A stretch of 64,000 bases of DNA from Planctomycetota bacterium (lineage in GTDB: Bacteria; Planctomycetota; UBA1135; JACQFD01), in the NCBI GenBank assembly GCA_016200225.1, contig JACQFD010000029.1:62001-126000 (forward strand). Reading direction: 5' to 3'. How positions within the stretch are numbered: position 1 is the stretch's first letter; every line of letters begins with the position of its first letter. The notes under the pieces are model-generated. The model did not search any database and was not told the DNA's origin. It saw nothing but the letters and a program-made list of their open reading frames with translations. The position numbers and the translations under genes were made by a program. Below are positions 9,574-17,653 of the stretch, piece after piece.

Positions 9574-10337
9574 GCCCGCGTCTTCTCCACCGTCACGCCG
9601 CTCAACCAAAGAAACGCGGCGATAAACGAACCAAAGTAAACGATCGACGTGAGATCGAGAACGCCCGAAACGAACGATTCATAATGCGGCACGACCGAAA
9701 TCGAATCGCGCAGCACGGTGCCGAGCGCCGCCGACGGAATCACGCCGTCGAGCCACGCGACGAACCGGTCGTCGCCGGTTCCAACAAATACGTAGCCGAC
9801 GACGGCCGTCGTGACGAATGCAACAATTTGATCGGCCGACAGCGCGGAAAGGAACATTCCGAATGCGAGAAAAAACGCGCCGAGGAATCCCGCGCCGATG
9901 TAGCCGCCAATGATCATACCGTAGTCCGGTTTGCCGAGCATCGCGAGCATGATAACGATCGGCAGAGAACCGATCAGAAAGAATGCATACAATGCGAGCG
10001 ATGCGAGAAATTTTCCGAGGATCGCCTGCATCGGCACGATCGGCAGCGTTAATAACAATTCCATCGTGCGCTGCCGCCGCTCCTCGGCCCACAATCGCAT
10101 CGTGACCGCCGGAAGCGACACGTTCAGCAGCACCGGCAGCATCATAAAGTAACTTTTCATTTCGACGCGCCCCGTGAGGAAGAACTGCGTCATGAAAATG
10201 AAATTGGATAATACGACAAATAATATAATTACAACATAAGCGATCAGCGAATCGAAATACGCGCCGAGTTCGCGCGCCGCCACGACGCGGACGCCGCGGC
10301 AGAGATCGCCGATCGAGAGGGATGCGCGCGCGCTCAT
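9570..10337 (-). CDS. ABC-2 type permease, GldF-like
   Basis: This 255-residue integral membrane protein has about six hydrophobic helices. The family signature is in its first third: AARELGAYFDSLIAYVVI, then a long second helix, and WAEERRQRTMELLLTLPI, the EERxxxTMELLLTLP segment typical of GldF/NosY-like ABC-2 permeases. It overlaps the ATPase stop by 4 bases upstream and the GldG-like start by 4 bases downstream. The three are therefore almost certainly one transcript and one complex. The exported substrate is unknown. Confidence 0.9.
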   Translation of the reverse strand: MSARASLSIGDLCRGVRVVAARELGAYFDSLIAYVVIILFVVLSNFIFMTQFFLTGRVEMKSYFMMLPVLLNVSLPAVTMRLWAEERRQRTMELLLTLPIVPMQAILGKFLASLALYAFFLIGSLPIVIMLAMLGKPDYGMIIGGYIGAGFLGAFFLAFGMFLSALSADQIVAFVTTAVVGYVFVGTGDDRFVAWLDGVIPSAALGTVLRDSISVVPHYESFVSGVLDLTSIVYFGSFIAAFLWLSGVTVEKTRA

Positions 10338-11077
10338 GATTTTTGTCCTCCGATGCCGCTTTTGCGAACCGTGTTCAAAATTACAGTTTCGATGTCCGTT
10401 TTGCGCTCTTTCGCGGTGGCCGCGAGTTGAGTCACTTTCGCGTCTAACAATAATTTTCCGTAATGTATTACTAATATTCTTTCGGAAATGCTCAAGACCT
10501 CAGCGACGATGTGGCTGCTGAACAACACGGAGCGCCCCACGTGCATCTCGCGGATGAAATCGCGGAACGCCACGACCTGCAGCGGGTCGAGTCCGTGCGT
10601 CGGTTCGTCCAGAATGATAACATTCGGATCGTGAAGAAGCGCGGCCGCGACTCCGATGCGCTGTTTATTGCCTTTCGAACATTGAAATACGCGCTTTTTC
10701 ATTATCAATTGCAGCGAACATTTCTCGACGACCCATTCGAGGCGTTCTGTATATTTTGCCCCCGTGACGCCGCGCGCGGCGCCGACGAATGCAAGAAAAC
10801 GGTCGACGCGCATTCCTTCATAAAGCGCGTTGTGCTCCGGCAGATATCCGAGCGATCTCCGGACGGCCAGCGGCGCCGCTTTTGTATCATGTCCGGCGAC
10901 GCGAATGTGTCCGGCGGTCGGCTCGAGCCACGTCGAAATCATTTTTAGTAGCGTGCTTTTCCCGGCGCCGTTCGGACCGAGAAATCCAACAATTTCACCG
11001 GGTTCGATCTTGAATGAGACTCCATCCACGGCCGTGACGGGGCCATACCGTTTAGTAACTTGATCGACTTCAATCAT
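10334..11077 (-). CDS. ABC transporter ATP-binding protein, GldA-like
   Basis: This 247-residue nucleotide-binding subunit shows all ABC motifs: Walker A GPNGAGKST (about residues 34-42), a Q-loop region after PLAVRRSLGYLPE, Walker B VIILDEPTHGLDP and switch His in SSHIVAE. The signature motif reads CSKGNKQR rather than LSGGQ, as is common in the GldA/NosF/CcmA-like group. It is the first gene of the Gld-like operon and probably powers the permease encoded immediately downstream. The ATG at 11077 opens onto the 656-base intergenic region, where its promoter must lie. Confidence 0.92.
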   Translation of the reverse strand: MIEVDQVTKRYGPVTAVDGVSFKIEPGEIVGFLGPNGAGKSTLLKMISTWLEPTAGHIRVAGHDTKAAPLAVRRSLGYLPEHNALYEGMRVDRFLAFVGAARGVTGAKYTERLEWVVEKCSLQLIMKKRVFQCSKGNKQRIGVAAALLHDPNVIILDEPTHGLDPLQVVAFRDFIREMHVGRSVLFSSHIVAEVLSISERILVIHYGKLLLDAKVTQLAATAKERKTDIETVILNTVRKSGIGGQKS

Positions 11078-11235
11078 AATCGGGGTGGGGGCAGGGAGTT
11101 CTGAACCTTCAACCTACGGAGCACCCCGCGGAATCGCAGGAGCTTTTGGAGATCGGCGAAGGAGAATGCCGTTGCAGTCTCAAGCACGTGGGGCGCGGGG
11201 GCAAGTTACAAACTCTGGCGTCGTATGGCGCTTTC

Positions 11236-11378
11236 GCTCTGGCGCCGCGCCGCGGGGCGCAGGAGCTCTGGCGCCGCAGGGCGCTTGCGCTGCGCGCGCG
11301 GCGAGTGCGCTTCGCTTGCCCTACGCGGGCGGCGAGTTGTGCTCTGGCGCCGCGTGGCGCTTGCGCTCTCGCGCCGCG
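11236..11378. repeat. GC-rich interspersed repeat array (GCTCTGGCGCCGCG units)
   Basis: The word GCTCTGGCGCCGC occurs at 11236, 11265 and 11341. A one-base variant, GCTCTCGCGCCGCG, is at 11365. They are linked by GGCGCTTGCGCT-type spacers (for example near 11280 and 11356). The units contain the palindrome GGCGCC, so the region can form several alternative hairpins. It does not look coding. It may be a decayed repeat cluster or an expansion by slippage; no flanking target duplications are visible. Confidence 0.6.
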
Positions 11379-11445
11379 CAGGCGCATTAACCTTCGTTAA
11401 TAATTATTATTTATTATTTTTTTATATAATATTTAATATTTTCTA

Positions 11446-11559
11446 CGATCGCCGGCAGTGGTTCCGGCGCTCAAACAAGTCCTCGCCGGCAAATGCAAAC
11501 GCTACGCGTTTGCATTCCAGCCGGCTCCGGAACTCGCGCGGAACCACTGCCGGCGATCG
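11446..11559. repeat. 114-bp nested inverted repeat (large hairpin/cruciform)
   Basis: The outer arms at 11446-11466 and 11539-11559 are perfect 21-base reverse complements. Inside them, GCCGGC (11485-11490 and 11520-11525) and the perfect 11-base arms AATGCAAACGC (11492-11502) and GCGTTTGCATT (11506-11516) form a second stem closed by a TAC loop. The two stems are separated by unpaired segments of 18 and 13 bases. Because it lies between divergent genes it is not a simple terminator. A palindromic repeat or miniature element, or a structured regulatory site, are both possible. Confidence 0.8.
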
Positions 11560-11733
11560 TTGGGGAATTGGGGGTTTGGGATCTGTGGTTTGTGTCATGT
11601 GGCCGGGATCACTGACGGCGAGGCGGTCGCCTTGCTGGTCTTGGAATTACGCGGGTAACGGATGTCGCTGGGCGTCGCTTGTAGTTAAAACAATTGGTCA
11701 CATCCGTGTTCGGCAACTCAAAGGCAAAAAACC

Positions 11734-13881
11734 ATGTTCATGTGTAATATTTTGGCTGTCTTTTGCGCTCAGGGGGCGCCGTTTCCCGTTGCGCAATTCA
11801 ATTCAACGGGGGCGCCGAATGCGATCGATGTGGCGGATGTCGACGGCGATGGGCACTTCGACATCGTGACGGCAAATTCGTTGCAGTCCCAAATATCTGT
11901 AATTTATGGCGACGGCGCGGGGAATTTTAATAATGCAGCGTCGTTTGCGGCAGGAAATTTTCCGCAATATCTGGAGGTCGGAGATCTCGACGGCGACGGA
12001 CGTCCCGATGCCGTCGTGTCGAACGGTTTTTCGCACGATGTGACCGTATCGTTAAATAACCATTCCGGCGGATTCGCGACACCGTCGCACATCCCGACAA
12101 TCGACGGCCCGAGCGTGATTCATCTCGCCGACTTGAACGGAGATTCGAAGCTCGACCTTGTCGTCGTCTGCGGCGGCGCGTCCGGACTGCGCGTCGCGAT
12201 GGGAGACGGCGCGGGCGGTTTCGGGGTATTTCTTAATTATCCAATTCCGTCGATCAATACAGATATGATCCTCGGCGACGCGAATGCCGATGGAAAAACG
12301 GACGCGATCCTGATCTCGACTTCGCCGCCGCTCGTTTCTGTAATGTTGGGCGACGGCGCGGGCGGTTTCGGCGCGAACTCGTCGTTTCCCGCGTATGGAA
12401 GTCCATTTTTTGCGAGTTTCGGGGATTGGAACGGCGACGGCACGACGGATCTTCCATGCGCGGATTATACCGCGGACAAAGTTTTGATTTATATTGGATC
12501 GGGTGCCGGCGCATTTAATAATAATCCGATCGTTATACCCGTCGGCGCCGACCCCCGCGCCATCGTCGCCGCGGATTTCGATCATAATGGAACCGTCGAC
12601 ATTGCAACGCTAAATGTCGCCGCGAGGAATATTACGATTCTTCGAAACTCCGGAGGCGGCGTTGTTGCCGACGTAACGAATCTCGGCATCGGCGGTTCGA
12701 TCTGGGAGATGACCGCGCGCGATGTTACAGAAGATGGATGGACGGACTTGATCGTCGCCCATACCGGCGGTCCCGCCATCAGCGTCGTGCGCAACGGTCC
12801 CGGAGGATTTGATGCATCCAGGCACACTCGCCTCGGCGGAAATCCCGTTTCGCTCGCAATCGGCGACGTGAATCGTGACGGAATTCCCGACGCGGCCGTC
12901 GGCAACGCCGACGGCAACGTCAATAGTGATATTAATATTCTCCTCGGCGACGGACATGGCGGCTGGAACCCCGGCGCGGGAATCGACGCGGGCAGCATCA
13001 ATATTTCTTCGATCGCGCTCGCGGATTTCAATCATGACGGGCTCCTCGACATGGTCGGCGCACAGGCCGACACGGGCCGCGTATGCGTCGCGCTCGGCGA
13101 CGGCGCGGGGGGATTCGGACCGCTTGGACAATTCACCGCGGGGCCGGGCAGCAGCGCGGTTGCGATTGCAGACTTTAATAATGATGGAATGCTCGACCTC
13201 GCAACCGCGAATCAAAGCTCCGGCGGTCTATCCATTCTCCTCGGCCGGCGCGGAGCTCAATTTGTATTAACAAATGTGATCGCGCTCTCGGACAATCCCT
13301 ATTCGATATCCGCGGGCGACCTCGATCAGGATGGAATCGTCGACCTGGCGACAGCGCTGAACGCCACCGGTTTTGTTTCCATAATCCTCGGCGACGGATC
13401 GGCGGGCGCAAAATCGATTACAAATTTTCAAGTCGATACATTTCCGAACGAGGCCGTCATTTCAGACTGGAACGGCGACGGCGTTCCAGATGTCGCGACC
13501 GTTCATTACTTCTTTTTCTTTGTTTATAATCACGTCGATCTCCTTCAAGGCAATGGCACGGGCGGCTTGTTCGCGCCGGTTTCATTAGATTTTGACAAAG
13601 GCAGCAAATCCATCGTGTTTGGAAATATTAATAATGACCAGGCCGTCGACATGGTTGTCGCGAACGCGATCATCGGGAATATATCCATTTCTGCGGGCAA
13701 CGGGATTGGCGGTTTCGACCCTTCGCAAAGTTATGGTATCGGCTCGCCCGGCATGGACAAACCGGCCGGCGCTCCAACGACCGTATTCGCCGCGATCGCG
13801 GATTTGAATGGCGACGGCAAATCCGATATTATAACCGTAAACGATTTTGCAAAGAGCCTCGGAGTATTATTACAACATTGA
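11734..13881 (+). CDS. Secreted FG-GAP/VCBS repeat protein
   Basis: This encodes 715 residues from the ATG at 11734, with AAAGG nine bases upstream. The N-terminus MFMCNILAVFCAQG is short for a signal peptide but hydrophobic. The rest is a chain of about 50-residue FG-GAP/VCBS repeats, each with a calcium-binding DxDGDGxxD-type loop (VDGDGHFD, LDGDGRPD, WNGDGTTD, FNHDGLLD, FNNDGMLD) followed by a VxLGDGxGGF strand. Such repeats build beta-propellers on secreted adhesion or binding proteins. No C-terminal sorting domain is visible; it ends GVLLQH. Two relatives lie at 56384 and 59486. Confidence 0.88.
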   Translation: MFMCNILAVFCAQGAPFPVAQFNSTGAPNAIDVADVDGDGHFDIVTANSLQSQISVIYGDGAGNFNNAASFAAGNFPQYLEVGDLDGDGRPDAVVSNGFSHDVTVSLNNHSGGFATPSHIPTIDGPSVIHLADLNGDSKLDLVVVCGGASGLRVAMGDGAGGFGVFLNYPIPSINTDMILGDANADGKTDAILISTSPPLVSVMLGDGAGGFGANSSFPAYGSPFFASFGDWNGDGTTDLPCADYTADKVLIYIGSGAGAFNNNPIVIPVGADPRAIVAADFDHNGTVDIATLNVAARNITILRNSGGGVVADVTNLGIGGSIWEMTARDVTEDGWTDLIVAHTGGPAISVVRNGPGGFDASRHTRLGGNPVSLAIGDVNRDGIPDAAVGNADGNVNSDINILLGDGHGGWNPGAGIDAGSINISSIALADFNHDGLLDMVGAQADTGRVCVALGDGAGGFGPLGQFTAGPGSSAVAIADFNNDGMLDLATANQSSGGLSILLGRRGAQFVLTNVIALSDNPYSISAGDLDQDGIVDLATALNATGFVSIILGDGSAGAKSITNFQVDTFPNEAVISDWNGDGVPDVATVHYFFFFVYNHVDLLQGNGTGGLFAPVSLDFDKGSKSIVFGNINNDQAVDMVVANAIIGNISISAGNGIGGFDPSQSYGIGSPGMDKPAGAPTTVFAAIADLNGDGKSDIITVNDFAKSLGVLLQH

Positions 13882-13964
13882 CGGATCCAGTTCGATACAT
13901 CGTTGCGGAGAAAAAAGGGGACAGGCCCAATTTCATAATCCAGAACTTGCAATTGTATTCTTGG

Positions 13965-13998
13965 TCCTCTCCGCGTCCTCCGCGTCTCCGCGTGAAAC
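13965..13998. repeat. CCGCGTCC/CCGCGTCT short tandem element
   Basis: Three near-identical CTCCGCGT units are followed by GAAACTC, in the gap between the convergent FG-GAP and prmC genes. Read on the minus strand it would encode HAETRRTRR, and on the plus strand SASSASPRE. From memory, such strings turn up as spurious peptides in many unrelated genomes, because a similar intergenic repeat is widespread. The flanking GGGGACAGGCCC (about 13918) may belong to the same element. It is called a repeat from its internal periodicity only; copy number elsewhere is unknown. Confidence 0.45.
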
Positions 13999-14067
13999 TC
14001 TGAATAGCGGCGTCGGGCGTGCGCCACGCGCTGGCGTGTGGGCCGGAGCCCGCCGCCCGCTTTGATT

Positions 14068-14940
14068 TTAATTATGAATTCCGACGACGACCCTTTCCGC
14101 GCCAGACATATCCTTTACTCTCCGACAATTTACAATTCCAACGTCCCCCAGCGCTTTCTCCAAATCCACGCCCTGTCCTTCGCCAATTTCAACAAACACC
14201 GCGCCGCCGACTAATAATCGCTCGGCGGCCGTACGCGCGATCCGCGCGAAGACTTCCCCCATCGCGTCGCCGGGAGGAGAAAGGGCCATGCGCGGCTCGT
14301 ACGTCAATTCCGGTTGTAATTGTGATAATTCGTCGGATAATACATAAGGCGGATTACAAACAATCGCGTGAAAACGGCGGCCGGGTTCGACCCGATCTAA
14401 ATATTCACTCTCCACGAATTCGACGCGCGCTTCCACTCCGTGTCGCGCGGCGTTGCGCGCCGCGACGGCGAGGGCGCGCGGCGATATATCAACTGCGTGA
14501 ACTCGCGCATGGCGGCACTCGACGGCGATCGACACGGCGAGGCAACCGCTGCCGGTGCCGATGTCGGCGATTTGTAATGATTCCACATCCGCCGTATTCT
14601 TTAGGAACGCGACGACGGCTTCGACGACGGCCTCCGTGTCGGGTCGCGGAATGAAGACGTCGGGATTCACTTCGAACGCTAACGAACGGAATTCTTTCTC
14701 GCCGAGAATATACGCCATCGGTTCGCGCGCGCCGCGGCGCTTCACGAGTTCGCGGCAGGCGGCGAGTTCTGTTTCCGAGAGCGGCCGGTCGAACTGTAAA
14801 TATAAATCAAGTCGTTTGACGGCGAGCGCTTTCGCAAGTAACAGTTCGGATTCGAGCCTCGGCGAATCGCAACCCTTCGACTTCAAGAATTCCGTCGTCC
14901 GCCGCAACACCTCCAGCAACGCCAGCGTTTCCGGGGCCAT
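14068..14940 (-). CDS. prmC: Peptide chain release factor N5-glutamine methyltransferase
   Basis: This 290-residue SAM-dependent methyltransferase of the PrmC/HemK type methylates the GGQ glutamine of release factors. It shows the helical N-terminal domain (LLAKALAVKRLDLYLQFDRPLSETE), the SAM-binding loop IADIGTGSGCLAVSIAVE, VHAVDISPRALAVAARNA and the catalytic NPPY motif in IVCNPPYVL. It starts 13 bases after the stop of the release factor gene it serves, the usual prfA-prmC pair. Length is normal for the family. Confidence 0.96.
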   Translation of the reverse strand: MAPETLALLEVLRRTTEFLKSKGCDSPRLESELLLAKALAVKRLDLYLQFDRPLSETELAACRELVKRRGAREPMAYILGEKEFRSLAFEVNPDVFIPRPDTEAVVEAVVAFLKNTADVESLQIADIGTGSGCLAVSIAVECRHARVHAVDISPRALAVAARNAARHGVEARVEFVESEYLDRVEPGRRFHAIVCNPPYVLSDELSQLQPELTYEPRMALSPPGDAMGEVFARIARTAAERLLVGGAVFVEIGEGQGVDLEKALGDVGIVNCRRVKDMSGAERVVVGIHN

Positions 14941-14953
14941 CGTTTCTTAAATA

Positions 14954-16030
14954 TTACAATCGCTTCAGGCGTTCTTCGCGGTCGGCCGCGCGCAGCGCGT
15001 TGATCACTTCGCCGATGTGCCCCTGCATGAGCTGCGGCAAATTGTAAAGAGTGAGTCCGATGCGGTGATCGGTCATGCGCGACTGCGGAAAATTATAAGT
15101 ACGAATGCGTTCGCTGCGGTCGCCCGAACCGATCTGGCTCTTACGTTCCTCCGAACGCTTCTTATCGAGTTCTTGCTGCCGGTGTTCGAAAAGCCGCGCG
15201 CGCAGAATGCGGAGCGCGGTGGCCCGATTGCGGTGCTGGCTCTTGTCGTCCTGGCACTTCACTACAATTCCGCTCGGTTTGTGCGTGAGCCGCACGGCCG
15301 ATTCTGTTTTATTAACTTTCTGTCCGCCGGGGCCTCCGGCGCGCATCGTGTCGACGACCAAATCTTCATCTTTAATTTCCACGTCGATATCCTCCACTTC
15401 GGGAAGCACCGCGACGGTCGCGGCGCTCGTGTGAATGCGCCCCTGCGTCTCCGTGTCCGGCACGCGCTGCACGCGATGGCCGCCCGACTCGAATCTTAGT
15501 TTACGAAAAGCGTCCGGCCCGTTGACGTTCAATACAACTTCGCGCAGACCGCCGAGTTCGGTGTCGCTCTTGTCGAGCACTTCCATTTTCCATCCCTGCA
15601 TTTCACAATAACGCCGGTACATTTGGAATAAATCCATCGCGAACAACGCGGCTTCGTCGCCGCCGGTGCCCGCGCGGATTTCTATAATCGCGGAATCGGG
15701 ATCTCCCGGCAATTCGTCGGTTAATAAACGATCGAGCAGGTCGATTTCGATGGTCGCAATGCGCGGCTGCACTTTCGCGATCTCCTCCTTCGCGAGATCC
15801 GCCATCTCCGGATCGTTCATGAGTTCGTTCGCCTCTTCGAGTTTTTTTGTTAACTCGCGCCATTCGCGAAACGGTCCGAGCGCGCGGTCGAGCTGTCCGC
15901 GCTCTTTCGCGAGGATACGCGTCTTGACCGGATCGACCGCGACCTCCGGTATCGACAACTCATCTGTAATATCCGATACCCGCTTCGCGAGCTTGTCGAG
16001 CTTGGCGATGGCCGGTACGGGGAGAGTCAT
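14954..16030 (-). CDS. prfA: Peptide chain release factor 1
   Basis: This 358-residue class I release factor recognises UAA and UAG stop codons and triggers peptide release. The GGQ motif is in [23 protein letters not shown]. The domain before it carries the usual [17 protein letters not shown] stretch, and [25 protein letters not shown] is the classic RF-1 segment. The length fits RF1 rather than the programmed-frameshift RF2. It starts with ATG at 16030 and is followed by prmC, which modifies its GGQ. Confidence 0.97.
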   Translation of the reverse strand: MTLPVPAIAKLDKLAKRVSDITDELSIPEVAVDPVKTRILAKERGQLDRALGPFREWRELTKKLEEANELMNDPEMADLAKEEIAKVQPRIATIEIDLLDRLLTDELPGDPDSAIIEIRAGTGGDEAALFAMDLFQMYRRYCEMQGWKMEVLDKSDTELGGLREVVLNVNGPDAFRKLRFESGGHRVQRVPDTETQGRIHTSAATVAVLPEVEDIDVEIKDEDLVVDTMRAGGPGGQKVNKTESAVRLTHKPSGIVVKCQDDKSQHRNRATALRILRARLFEHRQQELDKKRSEERKSQIGSGDRSERIRTYNFPQSRMTDHRIGLTLYNLPQLMQGHIGEVINALRAADREERLKRL

Positions 16031-16125
16031 GGCGATATTGAATGTATGGACGGCATCGAACGCACGCCTGGAATCGGAACTCTAATGATGATTCTAAATA
16101 AACGAATCTGCATATTACAAAATAG

Positions 16126-16164
16126 AAACGGGCCGCGACGCGCGCGCGCGCCGCAGGCCCGTTT
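16126..16164 (-). terminator. Rho-independent-like terminator after rpmE
   Basis: The arms AAACGGGCC (16126-16134) and GGCCCGTTT (16156-16164) are perfect complements around a GC-rich loop of alternating CG. On the minus strand, the direction of rpmE, the hairpin is followed by TCTATTTTG, a weak T-tract. It begins 15 bases past the rpmE stop and separates rpmE from prfA. Confidence 0.7.
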
Positions 16165-16178
16165 GTTCGAAATCGTCG

Positions 16179-16397
16179 CTACTTCGCCGCCGCGGGTGTT
16201 TTCTTTTCGAATTTCTTGCGGAAAGTCTCGATGCGTCCGGCTGTGTCGACGAATTTTTGCCGGCCCGTGAAAAACGGATGGCACATATAACAAATGTCGA
16301 CGGCAATCCTCGCCGTGGTGGAGCGGGTCTGGAACGTGTTACCGCAACCGCAAACAACGGTGCAGGCGACGTACTGCGGATGTCCTGTTTCTTTCAT
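16179..16397 (-). CDS. rpmE: 50S ribosomal protein L31
   Basis: This 72-residue ribosomal protein begins MKETGHPQYVACTVVCGCGN. The four zinc ligands of the C+ form are present (CGC in VVCGCG, and CYMC in VDICYMCHPFFTG), followed by the conserved HPFFTGRQKFVDTAGRIE stretch. Zinc-binding L31 also serves as a zinc store. The last residues (KKFEKKTPAAAK) form the usual variable basic tail. It stands upstream of prfA on the same strand, with a terminator hairpin between. Confidence 0.96.
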   Translation of the reverse strand: MKETGHPQYVACTVVCGCGNTFQTRSTTARIAVDICYMCHPFFTGRQKFVDTAGRIETFRKKFEKKTPAAAK

Positions 16398-16542
16398 GGT
16401 AATTCGAGGATTTTGGGGGCGAAGATTTTAACGGAAGCGGGCGCCGGTCGTAAAGGGAGAAGCGCGCTTCGACTCCGACCCTGTAAGCCGACACGACGCA
16501 TTTGTCACCGTTCCCCGCGAATGCCGAAGGTGATTGCTCACC

Positions 16543-17058
16543 ATGTTCCTCTCCCGACTCTGGAAATCCACGGCCGCGACGATTCTCGTCTGCGCGAGCG
16601 CGCCGTCGTGTAGCCGCGAGAGCGCGAAATTGCAGGCCGGAATCGATCAGCGCGCGGCCGAATTGAAACTTCTCGCGTTGCCTCGTCTCAACGATCCCAA
16701 CGTCCCCGTCGCCGTATTTGTGCATTCGACCGCGTCCAAAATCATGATCGCGACGCCGCGGTCGGGAATTAGTATTTACATATCGGGCCGCGAAGCCGGA
16801 ACGACGCCCTGCGAGATCGAAACCCGAGCGCTGCTGACGCCCGGCGCATCGGATCCAACAATTTCCTATCCGATCGAGTTTATTGAAAACGGCCAACGGC
16901 GCGAACCGCGCCGATTCGCGCTGCGGTTCGAAAATGCGAATCTAAATATTAATGTTTCGCAGGCCGAGTTGCCCGAGCCGCTTCCGGGCCGCGATCTGTG
17001 GTGTTTCGTCGCGTTCGACGATTCGAAATCCCAGGAATCCGCGCCAGCTCGGAAATGA
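16543..17058 (+). CDS. Putative lipoprotein of unknown function
   Basis: This encodes 171 residues from the ATG at 16543; a TTG three codons upstream is possible. A signal segment (WKSTAATILVCASAPSC) ends at a Cys that could be lipidated, though the -3 to -1 residues APS are a weak lipobox. Past about residue 60 the protein looks beta-rich, with a SIYISGREAGTTPCEIE stretch resembling PEGA-like surface domains. Its 3' 110 bases overlap antisense to the tail of the Maf gene. No function is recognised. Confidence 0.6.
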   Translation: MFLSRLWKSTAATILVCASAPSCSRESAKLQAGIDQRAAELKLLALPRLNDPNVPVAVFVHSTASKIMIATPRSGISIYISGREAGTTPCEIETRALLTPGASDPTISYPIEFIENGQRREPRRFALRFENANLNINVSQAELPEPLPGRDLWCFVAFDDSKSQESAPARK

Positions 17059-17653
17059 GCCGTTCCATGGGGAGACCGACGACGTTCGTATAGGAACCGC
17101 GGATTTTTGTAACGAATCGATCGGCCGTTTCCTGAATGGCGTAGGCGCCGGCTTTGCCCTTCCACTCGCCGGATCGAATGTAAGCATCGAGTTCGGAGGG
17201 CGTCCATCGGCGCATCGTTACGAATGTTTTTTCATGAAACGCGCGCGTTCGCATCTCCGGAAACATGAGTAAGCATACGCCCGTGGCGACGACATGCCGC
17301 GTGCCGGAGAGTTTTCTTAAAATTCGCCGCGCCTCCGGGGCGCCGTCGGCCTTTCCTAACAATTCGCCGCGCGCGCAAACGACCGTGTCGGCCGCGATCA
17401 CGAGAGCGCGCGCGGATTTGTTATTTAATTTAAGAATCTCGGCGGCGGCGAGCGCTTTCCGCCGCGCAATCGCGATCGATGCGCGGCCGGGAGGCGTCCG
17501 GCGGTCGATGCGCTCGTCGACCCCCGGGACGCTTATTGTAAATATAAGTCCTGCCTCTTTCAACAACTGACGGCGGCGCGGAGACGCCGACGCCAGCAAA
17601 ATATTTCGCAAGACGCCGGGTCGCCTATTGTAAGGAAGCGCTTTCCTCCGCAT
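16949..17653 (-). CDS. Maf-like nucleotide pyrophosphatase
   Basis: This is a Maf/Ham1-fold protein that hydrolyses non-canonical or modified nucleoside triphosphates to monophosphates and pyrophosphate. The diagnostic start ILLASASPRRRQLLKEAGL is present, as are ADTVV (base-recognition Asp), RSGEWKGKAGAYAIQ and the closing GSYTNVVGLPMERL. The ATG at 17653 gives 234 residues and overlaps the upstream gene by 29 bases. A TTG at 17611 aligns better with the family N-terminus (220 residues). The tail after GLPMERL is about 40 residues longer than usual and runs antisense to the lipoprotein gene. Confidence 0.88.
   Translation of the reverse strand: MRRKALPYNRRPGVLRNILLASASPRRRQLLKEAGLIFTISVPGVDERIDRRTPPGRASIAIARRKALAAAEILKLNNKSARALVIAADTVVCARGELLGKADGAPEARRILRKLSGTRHVVATGVCLLMFPEMRTRAFHEKTFVTMRRWTPSELDAYIRSGEWKGKAGAYAIQETADRFVTKIRGSYTNVVGLPMERLISELARIPGISNRRTRRNTTDRGPEAARATRPAKH

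Larger units (their letters stand above)
11078..11733. other. Gene-free divergent intergenic region with repeats
   Basis: These 656 bases lie between the divergent Gld-like operon and the first FG-GAP gene. The first half is extremely GC-rich and repetitive, and long open frames there exist in every phase because stops are scarce, so none is called. An AT-rich stretch at about 11395-11445 (runs of TTATTATTTATT) separates it from a large nested inverted repeat (listed separately). The last 170 bases before the FG-GAP start show nothing I can name. Promoters for both flanking units must be here, but I cannot place them confidently. Confidence 0.7.

Noticed and set aside
11446..11559. Large hairpin as a transcription terminator
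   Set aside because: Neighbouring genes diverge from this region, so no transcript from the called genes would end there, and there is no T-tract.
11085..11869. Several long open frames on both strands in the intergenic region upstream of the first FG-GAP gene
   Set aside because: They arise from GC-rich repeats in which stops are scarce. Composition is Arg/Ala/Cys-rich and there is no family match or ribosome-binding site.
13731..14027. 98-residue minus-strand frame with HAETRRTRR
   Set aside because: It results from the CCGCGTCT repeat and overlaps the FG-GAP coding region; the peptide is a repeat artefact.
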